Notes: generated by a model from the letters alone, not told the origin. A stretch of 64,000 nucleotides of DNA from Candidatus Endomicrobiellum neotermitis (GCA_031282355.1 JAITDW010000001.1:124001-188000), one strand, 5' to 3'; positions 19,160-28,419 are shown, counted from the first letter of the stretch. Translations and numbers: made by a program.

Positions 19160-21235
19160 CTACTCACAATTGACTGCTTTTACACTTAAATTTATTCTTC
19201 CCTGTTTATCTATTTCAATTACTTTGACTTTAACTTCATCACCTTCGTTAATTACATCTTCAACTCTTTTTATGTGTTGATTTGAAATTTGTGAAATATG
19301 AATTAATCCTTCTTTACCGGGTAAAATTTCTGCAAAAGCACCAAATGTCATTATTTTTATAATTTTACCTTTATAGATTTTTCCAATTTCAACTTCAGAA
19401 AGTAAAGATTCTACATACTCTTTTGCTGAATCGACACCAATAGACTCAACTCCAGAAATAAATACCTTACCTACTTCATCAATATCTATTTTAACATTAT
19501 TCTCTTCTTGTATTTTTCTTATATTTTTCCCACCGGGACCTATAAGTTCTCCTATTTTATTCTGAGGTATTGTTAAGATTGCGATACGAGGTGCAAGATT
19601 AGAAAGATTATTATTTGGAATTGAAATTTCACTATCCATTTTATCCAATATGAAAAGTCTTCCGCACTTTGCGCGTTCTAGTGCATGAGCTATAATTTCA
19701 GTCGTGAGCCCTGAAATTTTAATGTCCATTTGCAATGCTGTGATACCCTTTTTTGTTCCAGCTACTTTAAAATCCATATCGCCAATATGATCTTCAATAC
19801 CCGCGATATCAGTTAAAATAACATAATCATCATGCTCTTTTATCAGTCCCATAGCAATCCCAGCACAACTTGATTTTACAGGTACTCCTGCATTGAATAG
19901 AGCAAGTGACCCTCCACAAACTGAAGCCATTGATGAAGAACCATTAGACTCTAATATATCTGACACCACTCTTATTGTATAACCAAAATCTTCTTCATCA
20001 GGTAAAATAGCCATTAAAGCTCTCTTTGCTAAATATCCATGTCCAATCTCTCTTCTACTCGTAGATCTTTCACTTTTAGGTTCCCCAGTTGCAAATCCAG
20101 GGAAATTATAATGAAGAATAAAGCGTTCTTTATATTCGCCTTTGAGTTCATCCATAATTTGCATATCACTTGGAGTTCCAAGAGTTACTGTAACTAAAGC
20201 TTGTGTTTGTCCCCTTGTAAATAAACTAGATCCATGAACCCTTGGAAGTACATTTGTTTCACAAGCTATAGTTCTTATTTCTTCTAAACTACGACCATCC
20301 ATTCGGATTTTTTTACTTAATATAAACTCTCTTGCCTCTTTGAAAAAAATATCTTCCAATATTATTTCTATCATATCTTGGCATTCTTGTGGGTATTTTT
20401 CACAAAATCTTGATGATATATCTTTTTTGAAAAAATCCCAAAAAGATTCTCTTTCTTTTTTTTCACTAATTGTAATAGCTTCTTTTGCTTTTATAACCGC
20501 CTCAGACTCAATATTTGTTTTAAATGATGCGCTGCATTGTGAATGTGTAATTCGAATTTTTGATTTTTTAGGAAGTAATTTTTGAAACAAACAAATTTTT
20601 TTTATTACACTATGTGCGAGTTCTATAGCCTCTATTATTTCCTCTTCCAAAATTTCTTTAGCACTAGCCTCAACCATTGTTAAAGCCTCATCAGTACCAC
20701 TTACGATTAGATCTAAACTACTAATTTTTTGATCACTTATTGTTGGGTTCACAACAAATTGCCCATTTATCTTACATACTCTTGCAGAAGCCATAGGAAT
20801 TGTGAATGGCAAATTAGAAGTAAACAAAGCAATTGATGCGCCTATAATGGCTGCAATTTCAGGATTATTTTGCCCATCATGTGAAAGAACTATTGCTGAT
20901 ACTTGTGTATCATTTCTCCAAAACTTTGATAGCAATGGTCTTATGCTTCTATCTATCAATCTACTTATCAGTATTTCACTATCTTTAGGTCTTGCTTCTC
21001 TTTTAAAAAATCCACCTGGAATTTTCCCAGCAGCATAGGTCCTTTCTCTGTAATCAACAGTCAAAGGTACAAAATTAATACCTATTTTTGGATCTTCTGC
21101 AGCAACGACTGTAACTAACACTACCGTGTCTCCAATTCTTACCATACAAGAACCATTCGCTTGTTTTGCAAATTTACCAGACTCAACAATAATTTTCTTA
21201 CCAGCAATCTCTATTTCTTTTATAAAATATTCCAC
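19160..21235 (-). CDS. pnp: Polyribonucleotide nucleotidyltransferase
   Basis: Phosphorolytic 3'-5' exoribonuclease of the RNA degradation machinery. The start is set at a GTG (21235) with GGAG seven bases ahead, giving 691 residues; an in-frame TTG/ATG ten codons upstream lacks this support. The order is two RNase PH domains with a helical linker, a KH domain with GPGGKNIRKIQEE, and an S1 domain (GKIYKGKIIKIMTFGAFAEI). It directly follows rpsO, the classical rpsO-pnp pair, and PNPase commonly controls its own mRNA. Confidence 0.95.
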   Translation of the reverse strand: MEYFIKEIEIAGKKIIVESGKFAKQANGSCMVRIGDTVVLVTVVAAEDPKIGINFVPLTVDYRERTYAAGKIPGGFFKREARPKDSEILISRLIDRSIRPLLSKFWRNDTQVSAIVLSHDGQNNPEIAAIIGASIALFTSNLPFTIPMASARVCKINGQFVVNPTISDQKISSLDLIVSGTDEALTMVEASAKEILEEEIIEAIELAHSVIKKICLFQKLLPKKSKIRITHSQCSASFKTNIESEAVIKAKEAITISEKKERESFWDFFKKDISSRFCEKYPQECQDMIEIILEDIFFKEAREFILSKKIRMDGRSLEEIRTIACETNVLPRVHGSSLFTRGQTQALVTVTLGTPSDMQIMDELKGEYKERFILHYNFPGFATGEPKSERSTSRREIGHGYLAKRALMAILPDEEDFGYTIRVVSDILESNGSSSMASVCGGSLALFNAGVPVKSSCAGIAMGLIKEHDDYVILTDIAGIEDHIGDMDFKVAGTKKGITALQMDIKISGLTTEIIAHALERAKCGRLFILDKMDSEISIPNNNLSNLAPRIAILTIPQNKIGELIGPGGKNIRKIQEENNVKIDIDEVGKVFISGVESIGVDSAKEYVESLLSEVEIGKIYKGKIIKIMTFGAFAEILPGKEGLIHISQISNQHIKRVEDVINEGDEVKVKVIEIDKQGRINLSVKAVNCE

Positions 21236-21311
21236 TTTCAAACTCCGTATTGTTTTAAACATCAAAATTCTAAAAAACTAATAAAACCTAATCGAAAATA
21301 AACATGTATCT

Positions 21312-21569
21312 TTACTTTCTAATGTTCAATTCCTTAATCAATGAAAAGTATCTGTCCTTATTACTTTTCTTAATATAATTCAACAGTCTCCTCCTTCTTC
21401 CTATCATCTTTAAAAAACCAACTTTTGAGGCGAAGTCTTTGGGTGCTTCTTTAAAATGTCCTAAAAGATGTTCAATTCTTGCTGTAAGGAGAGCAACCTG
21501 AACATTAGATGACCCAGTATCTGTTGCATGTACCTTAAATTTTTCTACTATTTCTTTTTTTTCAAGCAC
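21312..21569 (-). CDS. rpsO: 30S ribosomal protein S15
   Basis: Primary 16S rRNA-binding protein of 85 residues. DTGSSNVQVALLTARIEHL and the C-terminal LKMIGRRRRLLNYI are diagnostic. The start is a GTG at 21569 with AGGGGA at good distance. It is the first gene of the long leftward run and has its own promoter near 21632-21661. S15 is often autoregulated through its leader; no specific fold was identified in this one. Confidence 0.95.
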   Translation of the reverse strand: MLEKKEIVEKFKVHATDTGSSNVQVALLTARIEHLLGHFKEAPKDFASKVGFLKMIGRRRRLLNYIKKSNKDRYFSLIKELNIRK

Positions 21570-21631
21570 TATGTTTTTCCCCTTGTCAATTAATTTTCTT
21601 CAGTGTACTAACAAATTTTAAACTGTGTTTT

Positions 21632-21661
21632 ATTATATCAAATATTTCATCATCTGTTCAA
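21632..21661 (-). promoter_or_regulatory. Promoter of rpsO-pnp
   Basis: On the minus strand TTGAAC and TATAAT (perfect -10) are separated by 18 bases, predicting transcription from about 21625 and a leader of about 56 bases. Confidence 0.6.
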
Positions 21662-21732
21662 AAAAATACGACGCTAAAATAAACTACTTAAAAATCCGAA
21701 AAAATTTTCACAGGTTTAAGTGGTCAAAACCG

Positions 21733-21754
21733 CATTTGTACACCCGTACAAATG
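21733..21754. promoter_or_regulatory. Perfect 9-bp palindrome, possible operator
   Basis: CATTTGTAC at 21733-21741 and GTACAAATG at 21746-21754 are exact inverted repeats around ACCC. It lies between the divergent rpsO and ftsX-like genes, about 70 bases ahead of rpsO's -35 box and about 50 bases upstream of the ftsX -10. There is no T run, so terminator function is unlikely. A dimeric repressor site is plausible; the regulator is unknown. Confidence 0.45.
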
Positions 21755-21803
21755 TCATTAACATAAAACTAATATGGTGTATATTAAAATTGTGAAAATG
21801 TGA

Positions 21804-21809
21804 TACAAT
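21804..21809 (+). promoter_or_regulatory. Possible -10 element of a leaderless ftsX transcript
   Basis: TACAAT ends 7 bases before the ATG at 21817, and no Shine-Dalgarno precedes that ATG. A matching -35 is not obvious. The geometry resembles the strong PBP1A promoter at 38810, where transcription should begin within two bases of the ATG. Confidence 0.3.
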
Positions 21810-21816
21810 ACACAAC

Positions 21817-22557
21817 ATGGAAAATGAAAAAAGTAAAAAAGAACTAACATCAAAAGCTTTGAAACTTACAGTATTAGCACTTTTTAGTATGTTTCATGTT
21901 TTATTATCAAATCATTACTATCAAGTCAAAAGTTATGTTTCTAGTATGTCAAATAACATTAATGTAATTATTTTTTTTAACAAAAAATTTAACTGTAGTG
22001 AATCATTAGTTTCAAAAATTGAAGGCACTAAATTAATGTTGGTAAAAGAATATGTAGATTCAGAAAAAGCATATTTACGAGCAATCAAAAAAAATCCATT
22101 TTTAAAAGACGTCATCAATATTGACAACATAGAAGAAATAATTCAACCGTATGCTGTTATTGTTCCAAAAACAACTCCTAATAAAAAACTTATTTCAAAA
22201 ATAAAAAACATACTAAGCAAGTTCGATGCGGTTGATGAAGTAGTTTTCGATGAATTGTCTTTTAAACATTATGTAAAAATCCAAAATTTATCACTATTTT
22301 ACATAAAAATATTTAAGATTTTTTCAATAATTATTGCCATATTATTTATCTTGAAGTGCATATTTTTTGTCATAGAAAAAAGCAAGAGTATATGGAAATT
22401 AACTATAGATATCTTCACATATGTGTTAATTTCAATAATTAGTTTCATTATTCTATGGTCTATATATACCTACATGCATTATCATTTATCTATATGTCCA
22501 ATGATGTTGACATCAATGGTATTTTTTACTATCGTTCTTGGGATTATATTGGAATGA
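21817..22557 (+). CDS. ftsX: FtsX-like cell division permease
   Basis: Predicted membrane protein of 246 residues with one N-terminal helix (about 15-33), an extracytoplasmic domain containing NINVIIFFNKK, and three C-terminal helices, which is the FtsX topology. FtsX works with the ATPase FtsE to activate EnvC-type factors at the septum. The next gene encodes exactly such a factor, strengthening the call. Sequence conservation is weak and it is shorter than most FtsX. No ftsE lies upstream; rpsO does. Confidence 0.65.
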   Translation: MENEKSKKELTSKALKLTVLALFSMFHVLLSNHYYQVKSYVSSMSNNINVIIFFNKKFNCSESLVSKIEGTKLMLVKEYVDSEKAYLRAIKKNPFLKDVINIDNIEEIIQPYAVIVPKTTPNKKLISKIKNILSKFDAVDEVVFDELSFKHYVKIQNLSLFYIKIFKIFSIIIAILFILKCIFFVIEKSKSIWKLTIDIFTYVLISIISFIILWSIYTYMHYHLSICPMMLTSMVFFTIVLGIILE

Positions 22558-22558
22558 T

Positions 22559-23764
22559 ATGAGAATAGCAATGTATTATAAATATAAAATGGTTCACACT
22601 TTTTTAATGAAATATCATTCATTCATTAGCTATCGTAGTACTAACGTTGTTTTAAAAATATTTTTTTTATGTTTCTTTTTATTTAACCGCTTTGCAATAA
22701 TTGCAGCAAAAAATGAAGACACTCAAACATATTTACGACAACTTAATGAAATAAAAAAATCATTAAAAGAAAAAAAAACAGAAAAAGATAAACTCATTAT
22801 TAGGGAAAAAAAAACTAAAAACGAAATAAAAGTTCTTGATAATGATATAAAAGAAAATGAAAAAAATCTCAAAAAGATGTTGTTAAATATTAAACTTGCT
22901 AAATCTAACATAAAAAAATTTTCAATTAATTATAGTGATTCACTTATAGAAAGTGCTAAATGGAACCGTGCTATAGTTTCTGATGCAAAACTTCTTAACA
23001 AGATTGGATTTACGTTATCTTATGAGCAAAATCCGATAGAGTACAAAATAATACATGAGTGCTTGAAATATAAAAATTTAAAACTTGAAAATGAAAAAAA
23101 AAATCTTTTTGCTTCAGCAGCAAATATTGAAAAATGGAAAACACTAAAAGAAGAATTCTTAAATTTACAACACAAAGAAAACATATTGGCAATAAAGCAT
23201 AAAAACATTCTTAACGATAAAAATAAGTTACTAAAGACTACTTTAAATAAAAAAATTATAGCTGAAAAAGAAATAAATTCTTTAAACAACACTGCAAAAG
23301 CGTTGCAAAATCTAATAGATAAAATAATAATAGCTAACAAACAAAAGCAGTTAAAGAAACCAATACTTACACAAAAAACAAAGAATTTATTTTCTTGGCC
23401 GGTTGATGGAAAAGTTGTTGTCAATTTTGGAAAAAGTAAACACCCGGAACTAGATACTTACATAATAAGCAATGGTATAAAAATCAGTGCCCCTAACTTT
23501 AGTAAAGTAAAAAGTGTCAATTCTGGAGTTGTAATTTTTGTAGGACAATTTCGTTCTTATGGGAAAATTATTATAATAGATCACAATGATGAGATTTTTA
23601 CTATTTATGGACTCTTAAGCAAAATATTTGTAAAGGAAAAAGATAAAGTTTCAAAAGAAAAAATTATTGCGGAACTTGGCAGTGGTGAGGATAACATTTT
23701 ATATTTCGAAGTAAGATATAAAAGTGTTCCAAATAATCCGATGTTGTGGTTTAAAGTAAAATAG
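22559..23764 (+). CDS. EnvC-like murein hydrolase activator (degenerate LytM domain)
   Basis: About 401 residues from the ATG at 22559, which directly follows the ftsX stop; the exact start is uncertain. An N-terminal hydrophobic segment (IFFLCFFLF) is followed by a long Lys/Glu-rich coiled coil (roughly 50-260) and a C-terminal M23/LytM fold. The zinc ligands of active LytM enzymes are missing: SNGIKIS replaces the H-x3-D region, and IYGLLS and LYFEVRY replace HxH-type segments. This is the EnvC pattern of a non-catalytic amidase activator. The likely target is the AmiC-type amidase at 29645. Confidence 0.75.
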   Translation: MRIAMYYKYKMVHTFLMKYHSFISYRSTNVVLKIFFLCFFLFNRFAIIAAKNEDTQTYLRQLNEIKKSLKEKKTEKDKLIIREKKTKNEIKVLDNDIKENEKNLKKMLLNIKLAKSNIKKFSINYSDSLIESAKWNRAIVSDAKLLNKIGFTLSYEQNPIEYKIIHECLKYKNLKLENEKKNLFASAANIEKWKTLKEEFLNLQHKENILAIKHKNILNDKNKLLKTTLNKKIIAEKEINSLNNTAKALQNLIDKIIIANKQKQLKKPILTQKTKNLFSWPVDGKVVVNFGKSKHPELDTYIISNGIKISAPNFSKVKSVNSGVVIFVGQFRSYGKIIIIDHNDEIFTIYGLLSKIFVKEKDKVSKEKIIAELGSGEDNILYFEVRYKSVPNNPMLWFKVK

Positions 23765-23775
23765 AAAGAATTATT

Positions 23776-25017
23776 ATGGAGAAGAGCGTGCATCTTAAAA
23801 AAAAAGTTATGTTTACTGTATTTCTTTTAGTTTTTTATGTGATAAATCTGCATGCCGTAAAAGATAATGAAATACGTGACGAGCTTAAATCAGTGATTAG
23901 CATAATGAGAATAATAAATAAAGAGTATGTTTCTGAAGTAAGCTCTAAGGATTTAATAACTGGAGCTATTAGAGGTATTGTTAACACCCTGGACCCATTT
24001 TCACAATATATAGGAAAGAAAGCTTATAAAGAACTAAAAAACGAAACAAAAGGCATTTATAGCGGTGTTGGCCTTCGTATTACAGTCAAAGATGATTTTA
24101 TAACAGTAATGTCACCTCTTACAGGAACACCAGCGTATAAAGCTGGAATTTTTCCAGAAGATAAAATTATCAAAATTGATAACAAATCTACTACAGGTAT
24201 GTCTATTGACAAAGCTGCAAAACTAATGCGTGGTGTAACTGGTAAAAAAGTTAAACTTGTAATTTTGAGAAAAAATTTTTCAGACATGATCGAATTTAAT
24301 CTTGTAAGAGAAAAAATAAAAATTGAAACTGTGAAAACAATTATGCTTGATAAAAATATAGCATATGTAAGGCTCACGGAGTTTAATGCCCAAAGTGCCG
24401 ATGATATTAAAAAAGAACTTTTTAATTGTAAAAAACAAGGCATGCAAGCTTTGATTTTAGATTTAAGAAATAATCCAGGAGGACTTTTAGATTCAACTAT
24501 AAAAATAATCAGTTTATTTATAAAGGATAGAACAGTTGCTGTTACTATAAAAGGAAGAAGTGAAGAAAGCAAACAGGAGTTTTTTACAGATGGCAGTGGC
24601 GAATTTTATGATATTCCACTAGTTATACTTGTAAATAGGGGATCAGCTTCAGCAGCAGAGATATTGTCTGGTGTGATGCAGGATTTTAAAAGAGCTTTAA
24701 TTATAGGAAATAACACATTTGGAAAAGGAAGTGTACAAAGTATCATACCACTACCTGATGGAACAGCTTTGAGGCTTACTATTGCTAAGTATTATCTTCC
24801 TTCGGGACGTTCAATTGATTCAGATAACAGAAATAAAAAAAATTGTATAATACCTGATATAAAAGTTGAAGTAGACACAGAAGAAGAAATAAAATTTGCA
24901 ACCAATGAAGATGCTATTTTTTTATATGGTAAAAAAAATACTAAAAATATTCAAGATAAAGTTTTGAACAAGGCTATATCTATTATAAAAGAAAATAAAA
25001 TTATTAGAATGGATTAA
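23776..25017 (+). CDS. ctpA: Carboxyl-terminal processing protease (S41 family)
   Basis: Periplasmic serine protease of 413 residues. A signal sequence (about 8-27) precedes an N-terminal helical region, a PDZ domain (about 95-165, GVGLRI and SPLTGTPAYKAG), and the catalytic domain with NRGSASAAEI (Ser near 290-292) and the general base Lys317 in TFGKGSVQ. It follows the EnvC-like gene by 11 bases. In many bacteria such proteases trim wall hydrolases or lipoproteins; the substrate is unknown here. Confidence 0.93.
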   Translation: MEKSVHLKKKVMFTVFLLVFYVINLHAVKDNEIRDELKSVISIMRIINKEYVSEVSSKDLITGAIRGIVNTLDPFSQYIGKKAYKELKNETKGIYSGVGLRITVKDDFITVMSPLTGTPAYKAGIFPEDKIIKIDNKSTTGMSIDKAAKLMRGVTGKKVKLVILRKNFSDMIEFNLVREKIKIETVKTIMLDKNIAYVRLTEFNAQSADDIKKELFNCKKQGMQALILDLRNNPGGLLDSTIKIISLFIKDRTVAVTIKGRSEESKQEFFTDGSGEFYDIPLVILVNRGSASAAEILSGVMQDFKRALIIGNNTFGKGSVQSIIPLPDGTALRLTIAKYYLPSGRSIDSDNRNKKNCIIPDIKVEVDTEEEIKFATNEDAIFLYGKKNTKNIQDKVLNKAISIIKENKIIRMD

Positions 25018-25145
25018 TATTATTCCACAGCATAAGAAATAAATGACGCATAAGCTAAAATTTTTGTATGTATGGATTATAATTGTAAGTGCGTTTAACT
25101 TTTTGAAACAGATTTGAAATCAAATAATTAATACAAAAGCTATTT

Positions 25146-26171
25146 ATGAATATTTTTGCGATAGAAACTTCTTGCGATGAAACATCTGCAGCCATAGTTT
25201 TAAATGGAACAAAAATAAAATCCATTATAGTTTCTTCACAAATAAAAATACATGCTAAATTTTCTGGAATTGTTCCTGAACTTGCAAGTCGATCTCATAT
25301 AGAAAATATAAATTTAGTGATACATAAAGCTTTAAAAGCTGCCGGGGTTAATTTTTTAAATTTCAGACAGCATGTAGATGCTGTAGCTTATACTGTAGGT
25401 CCTGGTTTATTAGGAGCATTACTCGTGGGTGCAACTGCTGCACGATCAATTGCTTGTGTTTATAAAAAACCTGTGATACCTGTAAATCATTTAGAAGGTC
25501 ATATATATTCTGCTTTTATTGAAAATGAATTTATAAAACCACCATTTTTGAGTGTAGTGATATCTGGTGGACACACAGCAATTATTATAGTTAAAGATTT
25601 TGGTAAATACAAAGTACTTGGTAATACAAGAGATGATGCTGCAGGTGAAGCATTTGATAAAGCAGCTAAAATGCTAGGTCTACGTTATCCTGGAGGACCT
25701 GTCATAGATAAGAAAGCAAACAAAGGTGATTCAAATGCGATTAGGTTTCCACGACCTTACATGAAAGGAACATGGGATTTTTCTTTTTCAGGTCTAAAAA
25801 CGTCATTATTAAACTACTTAAGAAAAAATCCTATAAATAGTAAAAAACATTTAAACGATATTTGTGCTTCTTTTAGACAAGCTGTAGTTGAAACACTTTG
25901 TTTTAAATCTTTTGAAGCTGCAAAAAAATTTAATTTGCAACAAATCGTTTTAGGAGGAGGCGTAAGTGCTAATTCACTTGTAAGAAAAATGTTTTTACAA
26001 AATGGACAAAAGAATAATATAAAAGTTTTTATTCCATCTAGTATTTATTGTACAGATAATGCTGCAATGATAGCATGTACAGCATACTTAAAACAAAAAA
26101 AGTGTGGTTTAGAATATAAACAAAGTGACCTAAAATCATCAGCTTGTTTAAAACTTATTAATTGGAATTAG
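25146..26171 (+). CDS. tsaD: tRNA N6-adenosine threonylcarbamoyltransferase
   Basis: Transfers the threonylcarbamoyl group to A37 of ANN-decoding tRNAs, with TsaB, TsaC and TsaE (not in the window). Of 341 residues the start IFAIETSCDETSAAIV is diagnostic, the iron-binding H-x3-H is His115 and His119 (NHLEGH), and SGGHTAI, GEAFDKAAKMLGLRYPGGP and the late CTDNAAMIA are all present. dusB follows, so two tRNA-modifying enzymes are adjacent. Confidence 0.96.
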   Translation: MNIFAIETSCDETSAAIVLNGTKIKSIIVSSQIKIHAKFSGIVPELASRSHIENINLVIHKALKAAGVNFLNFRQHVDAVAYTVGPGLLGALLVGATAARSIACVYKKPVIPVNHLEGHIYSAFIENEFIKPPFLSVVISGGHTAIIIVKDFGKYKVLGNTRDDAAGEAFDKAAKMLGLRYPGGPVIDKKANKGDSNAIRFPRPYMKGTWDFSFSGLKTSLLNYLRKNPINSKKHLNDICASFRQAVVETLCFKSFEAAKKFNLQQIVLGGGVSANSLVRKMFLQNGQKNNIKVFIPSSIYCTDNAAMIACTAYLKQKKCGLEYKQSDLKSSACLKLINWN

Positions 26172-26228
26172 AAATTTATAAACATATAAAATACTATTTT
26201 AGAAATATAAAAAAATAGATTTCAAGTC

Positions 26229-27209
26229 ATGGAACTTATAAATAAACAGAAAACATTATATATAGGATGTACTAAACTTAGTAACAACATTATTCTTGCT
26301 CCAATGTCTGGAATAACTGATGCTCCTCTACGATATCTCGCAAAAAGAAATGGAGCAGGTTTGGTGTATACTGAAATGATATCTGCAAAAGCCATTATTC
26401 ATAGAAATGAAAAAACAAAAAAAATTATAAAAATATACCTTCAAGAAAAACCTATTGCAGTACAGATTTTTGGATGCGACGTTTACAGTATGTCTGAAGC
26501 AGCAAAGATTATTGCTGATACGGGAGCTGATATCATAGACATAAATTTAGGATGCCCAGCAAAGAAAATTACAAAAATAGGTGCTGGAGCAAGACTTTTA
26601 GATAATAAAAAACTTATCTTTAAAATTTTAGAATCTGTTGTAAAGAGTGTAAACATTCCTATAACTATTAAGATACGAACAGGGCTTATACCAAACAAAA
26701 ATTTAGCTCCGCAAGTTATCGATATAGCTCAAAATTGCGGAATAAAAATGGTAGTAGTCCATGCAAGACCAGCATCACAGGGTAATAAAGGCATTCCTGA
26801 CTTAAAATCATTTGCAGATGCCTGTAAGAATGCACAAATTCCTATTATTGCAAACGGTGGGATTACAAACGAACAAACAGCATATGATTTTTTAAAGATA
26901 CCTAATTGCAGCGGAATAATGATAGGACAGGGAGCTATAGCTAACTATTCGATCTTTAAAAGACTTGAAAATTTTTTTTATATGAAAAAAGAATCTACGT
27001 TACCATTAAAAACAGAAAGAATACAATGGTTTAAAGAGCATATTCAACGTTCAATAGCGCATTACGGTGAAAAACAAGGACTCATTAAAATTAGAAAAAT
27101 AGCTTGTTATTATTTGAAAGGTTTACCAAATGCATCAAAAGCACAAACTATTTTTAATAAAACAGTTACACTGATTGATGCTATGGAATTGATAAATAAT
27201 ATCATTTGA
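26229..27209 (+). CDS. dusB: tRNA-dihydrouridine synthase (DusB-type)
   Basis: FMN-dependent reductase making dihydrouridine in the tRNA D-loop. The 326 residues form a TIM barrel starting LAPMSGITDAPLR. The catalytic cysteine is Cys109 in NLGCPAKKI, the FMN site includes IANGGI and GIMIGQGA, and a helical C-terminal RNA-binding domain follows. DusB is the commonest bacterial type and the best fit, but Dus subfamilies are hard to separate by eye. Confidence 0.9.
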   Translation: MELINKQKTLYIGCTKLSNNIILAPMSGITDAPLRYLAKRNGAGLVYTEMISAKAIIHRNEKTKKIIKIYLQEKPIAVQIFGCDVYSMSEAAKIIADTGADIIDINLGCPAKKITKIGAGARLLDNKKLIFKILESVVKSVNIPITIKIRTGLIPNKNLAPQVIDIAQNCGIKMVVVHARPASQGNKGIPDLKSFADACKNAQIPIIANGGITNEQTAYDFLKIPNCSGIMIGQGAIANYSIFKRLENFFYMKKESTLPLKTERIQWFKEHIQRSIAHYGEKQGLIKIRKIACYYLKGLPNASKAQTIFNKTVTLIDAMELINNII

Positions 27210-27276
27210 TTCAGTTTTTTTTGTGTATTTTTGTGAAACTATAAAGTTAAAAGTATAAAAAGAGTTACATTTATGT

Positions 27277-27408
27277 TATAATTCACCGTTATAGAAAATT
27301 TTAATATAATACTCTACTTTTTCACTATCAGGCAGAATGATAATGTGTTGCGTTATTATGCTTTATTCTGTATCAGAATTAACTAAAAACAGATGAAAGG
27401 AGTTAAAC
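27277..27408 (+). promoter_or_regulatory. ilvC promoter and structured leader with short ORF
   Basis: An extended -10 element TG-T-TATAAT (27274-27282) predicts transcription from about 27289 and a leader of about 120 bases. The leader holds a 19-codon open frame (27337-27396) in which six residues are Ile, Val or Leu, ending just before the AAAGGAG box of ilvC. Inverted segments CAGAAT (27333-27338)/ATTCTG (27365-27370) and ATAAT/ATTAT can fold it. This resembles an attenuator layout, but no T-run terminator is seen. Confidence 0.4.
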
Positions 27409-28398
27409 ATGACAAAAACTAAAATATATTACGATGATATAAATTTAGATTTTTTAAAAAACAAAACCATAGCAATTCTAGGATATGGAAACCAAGGCCG
27501 TGCGCATGCTTTAAATCTTAGAGATTCAAAATTAAATGTTATTGTTGCACAAAGACCTAAAGGGTACAATTATAACAAAGCTATTGAAGATGGATGGAAA
27601 CCATTAAGTATTAGTAAAGCTGTTAAACAATCTAATTTCATCAGCATTCTTTTACCTGATGAAGTTCAAAAAAAAGTCTGGGAAAATGACATAAAACCTA
27701 ACATTAAAAAAGGTGATATTTTAAGCTTTGCACATGGTTTTAATATACGTTTTAAGCAGATAATTCCTACACCTGATTTGGATGTTATTATGATTGCTCC
27801 TAAAGGGCCTGGACATTTAGTAAGAAAACAATATGAAGAAGGTAGAGGGATTCCATGTCTAATAGCTATAGAGCAAGATATAAGTGGTAAAGCTAAAAAT
27901 TTTGCCCTTGCGTATGCAAAAGCTATAGGAGGAACATTAGCTGGTGTATTAGAAACCACTTTTGCAGAAGAAACAGAAACTGATTTATTTGGTGAACAAG
28001 TTGTCCTTTGTGGAGGACTTGTAGAACTAATAAACTCAGGATTTGAGACACTTATACAAGCTGGTTATCAACCCGAAATAGCGTATTTTGAGTGCTTATA
28101 CGAAATAAAATTTATTATAGATCTAATACTTAAAAATGGATTCAGTGGAATGAATCGTTCTATTTCTAATACTGCAGAATATGGTGAATATATAAATGGT
28201 AAAAAAATAATAACTGAAAATACTAAAAAGAGAATGAAAAAAATTTTAAACAATATTCAATCTAATAAATTTGCAAATAATTGGCTTAAAGAAAATAAAA
28301 GTTCATCAATGGTATTTTTAGAAAAAGAAAGGAGTCGTATAAATAAAAGACTTATTGAAAAAATAGGTGCTAAATTACGATCTAAAATGAACATTTAA
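27409..28398 (+). CDS. ilvC: Ketol-acid reductoisomerase
   Basis: Class I KARI of 329 residues; catalyses the isomerisation and reduction step of valine, leucine and isoleucine synthesis. NADP-binding GYGNQG is at 25-30, followed by AQRPKG, PDEVQ, FAHGFNI and the metal-binding acidic residues in ETDLFGEQVVLCGG. The knotted C-terminal domain (about 183-325) is complete. The ribosome binding site AAAGGAG is strong. No other ilv or leu gene is in the window, so the pathway genes are dispersed or partly lost. Confidence 0.95.
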   Translation: MTKTKIYYDDINLDFLKNKTIAILGYGNQGRAHALNLRDSKLNVIVAQRPKGYNYNKAIEDGWKPLSISKAVKQSNFISILLPDEVQKKVWENDIKPNIKKGDILSFAHGFNIRFKQIIPTPDLDVIMIAPKGPGHLVRKQYEEGRGIPCLIAIEQDISGKAKNFALAYAKAIGGTLAGVLETTFAEETETDLFGEQVVLCGGLVELINSGFETLIQAGYQPEIAYFECLYEIKFIIDLILKNGFSGMNRSISNTAEYGEYINGKKIITENTKKRMKKILNNIQSNKFANNWLKENKSSSMVFLEKERSRINKRLIEKIGAKLRSKMNI

Positions 28399-28419
28399 GT
28401 TTTGTCATAGGATAAAAAT

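Noticed and set aside
24057..24572. A 171-codon antisense frame within ctpA
   Set aside because: Lies wholly inside a well-supported gene with intact motifs and resembles no protein.
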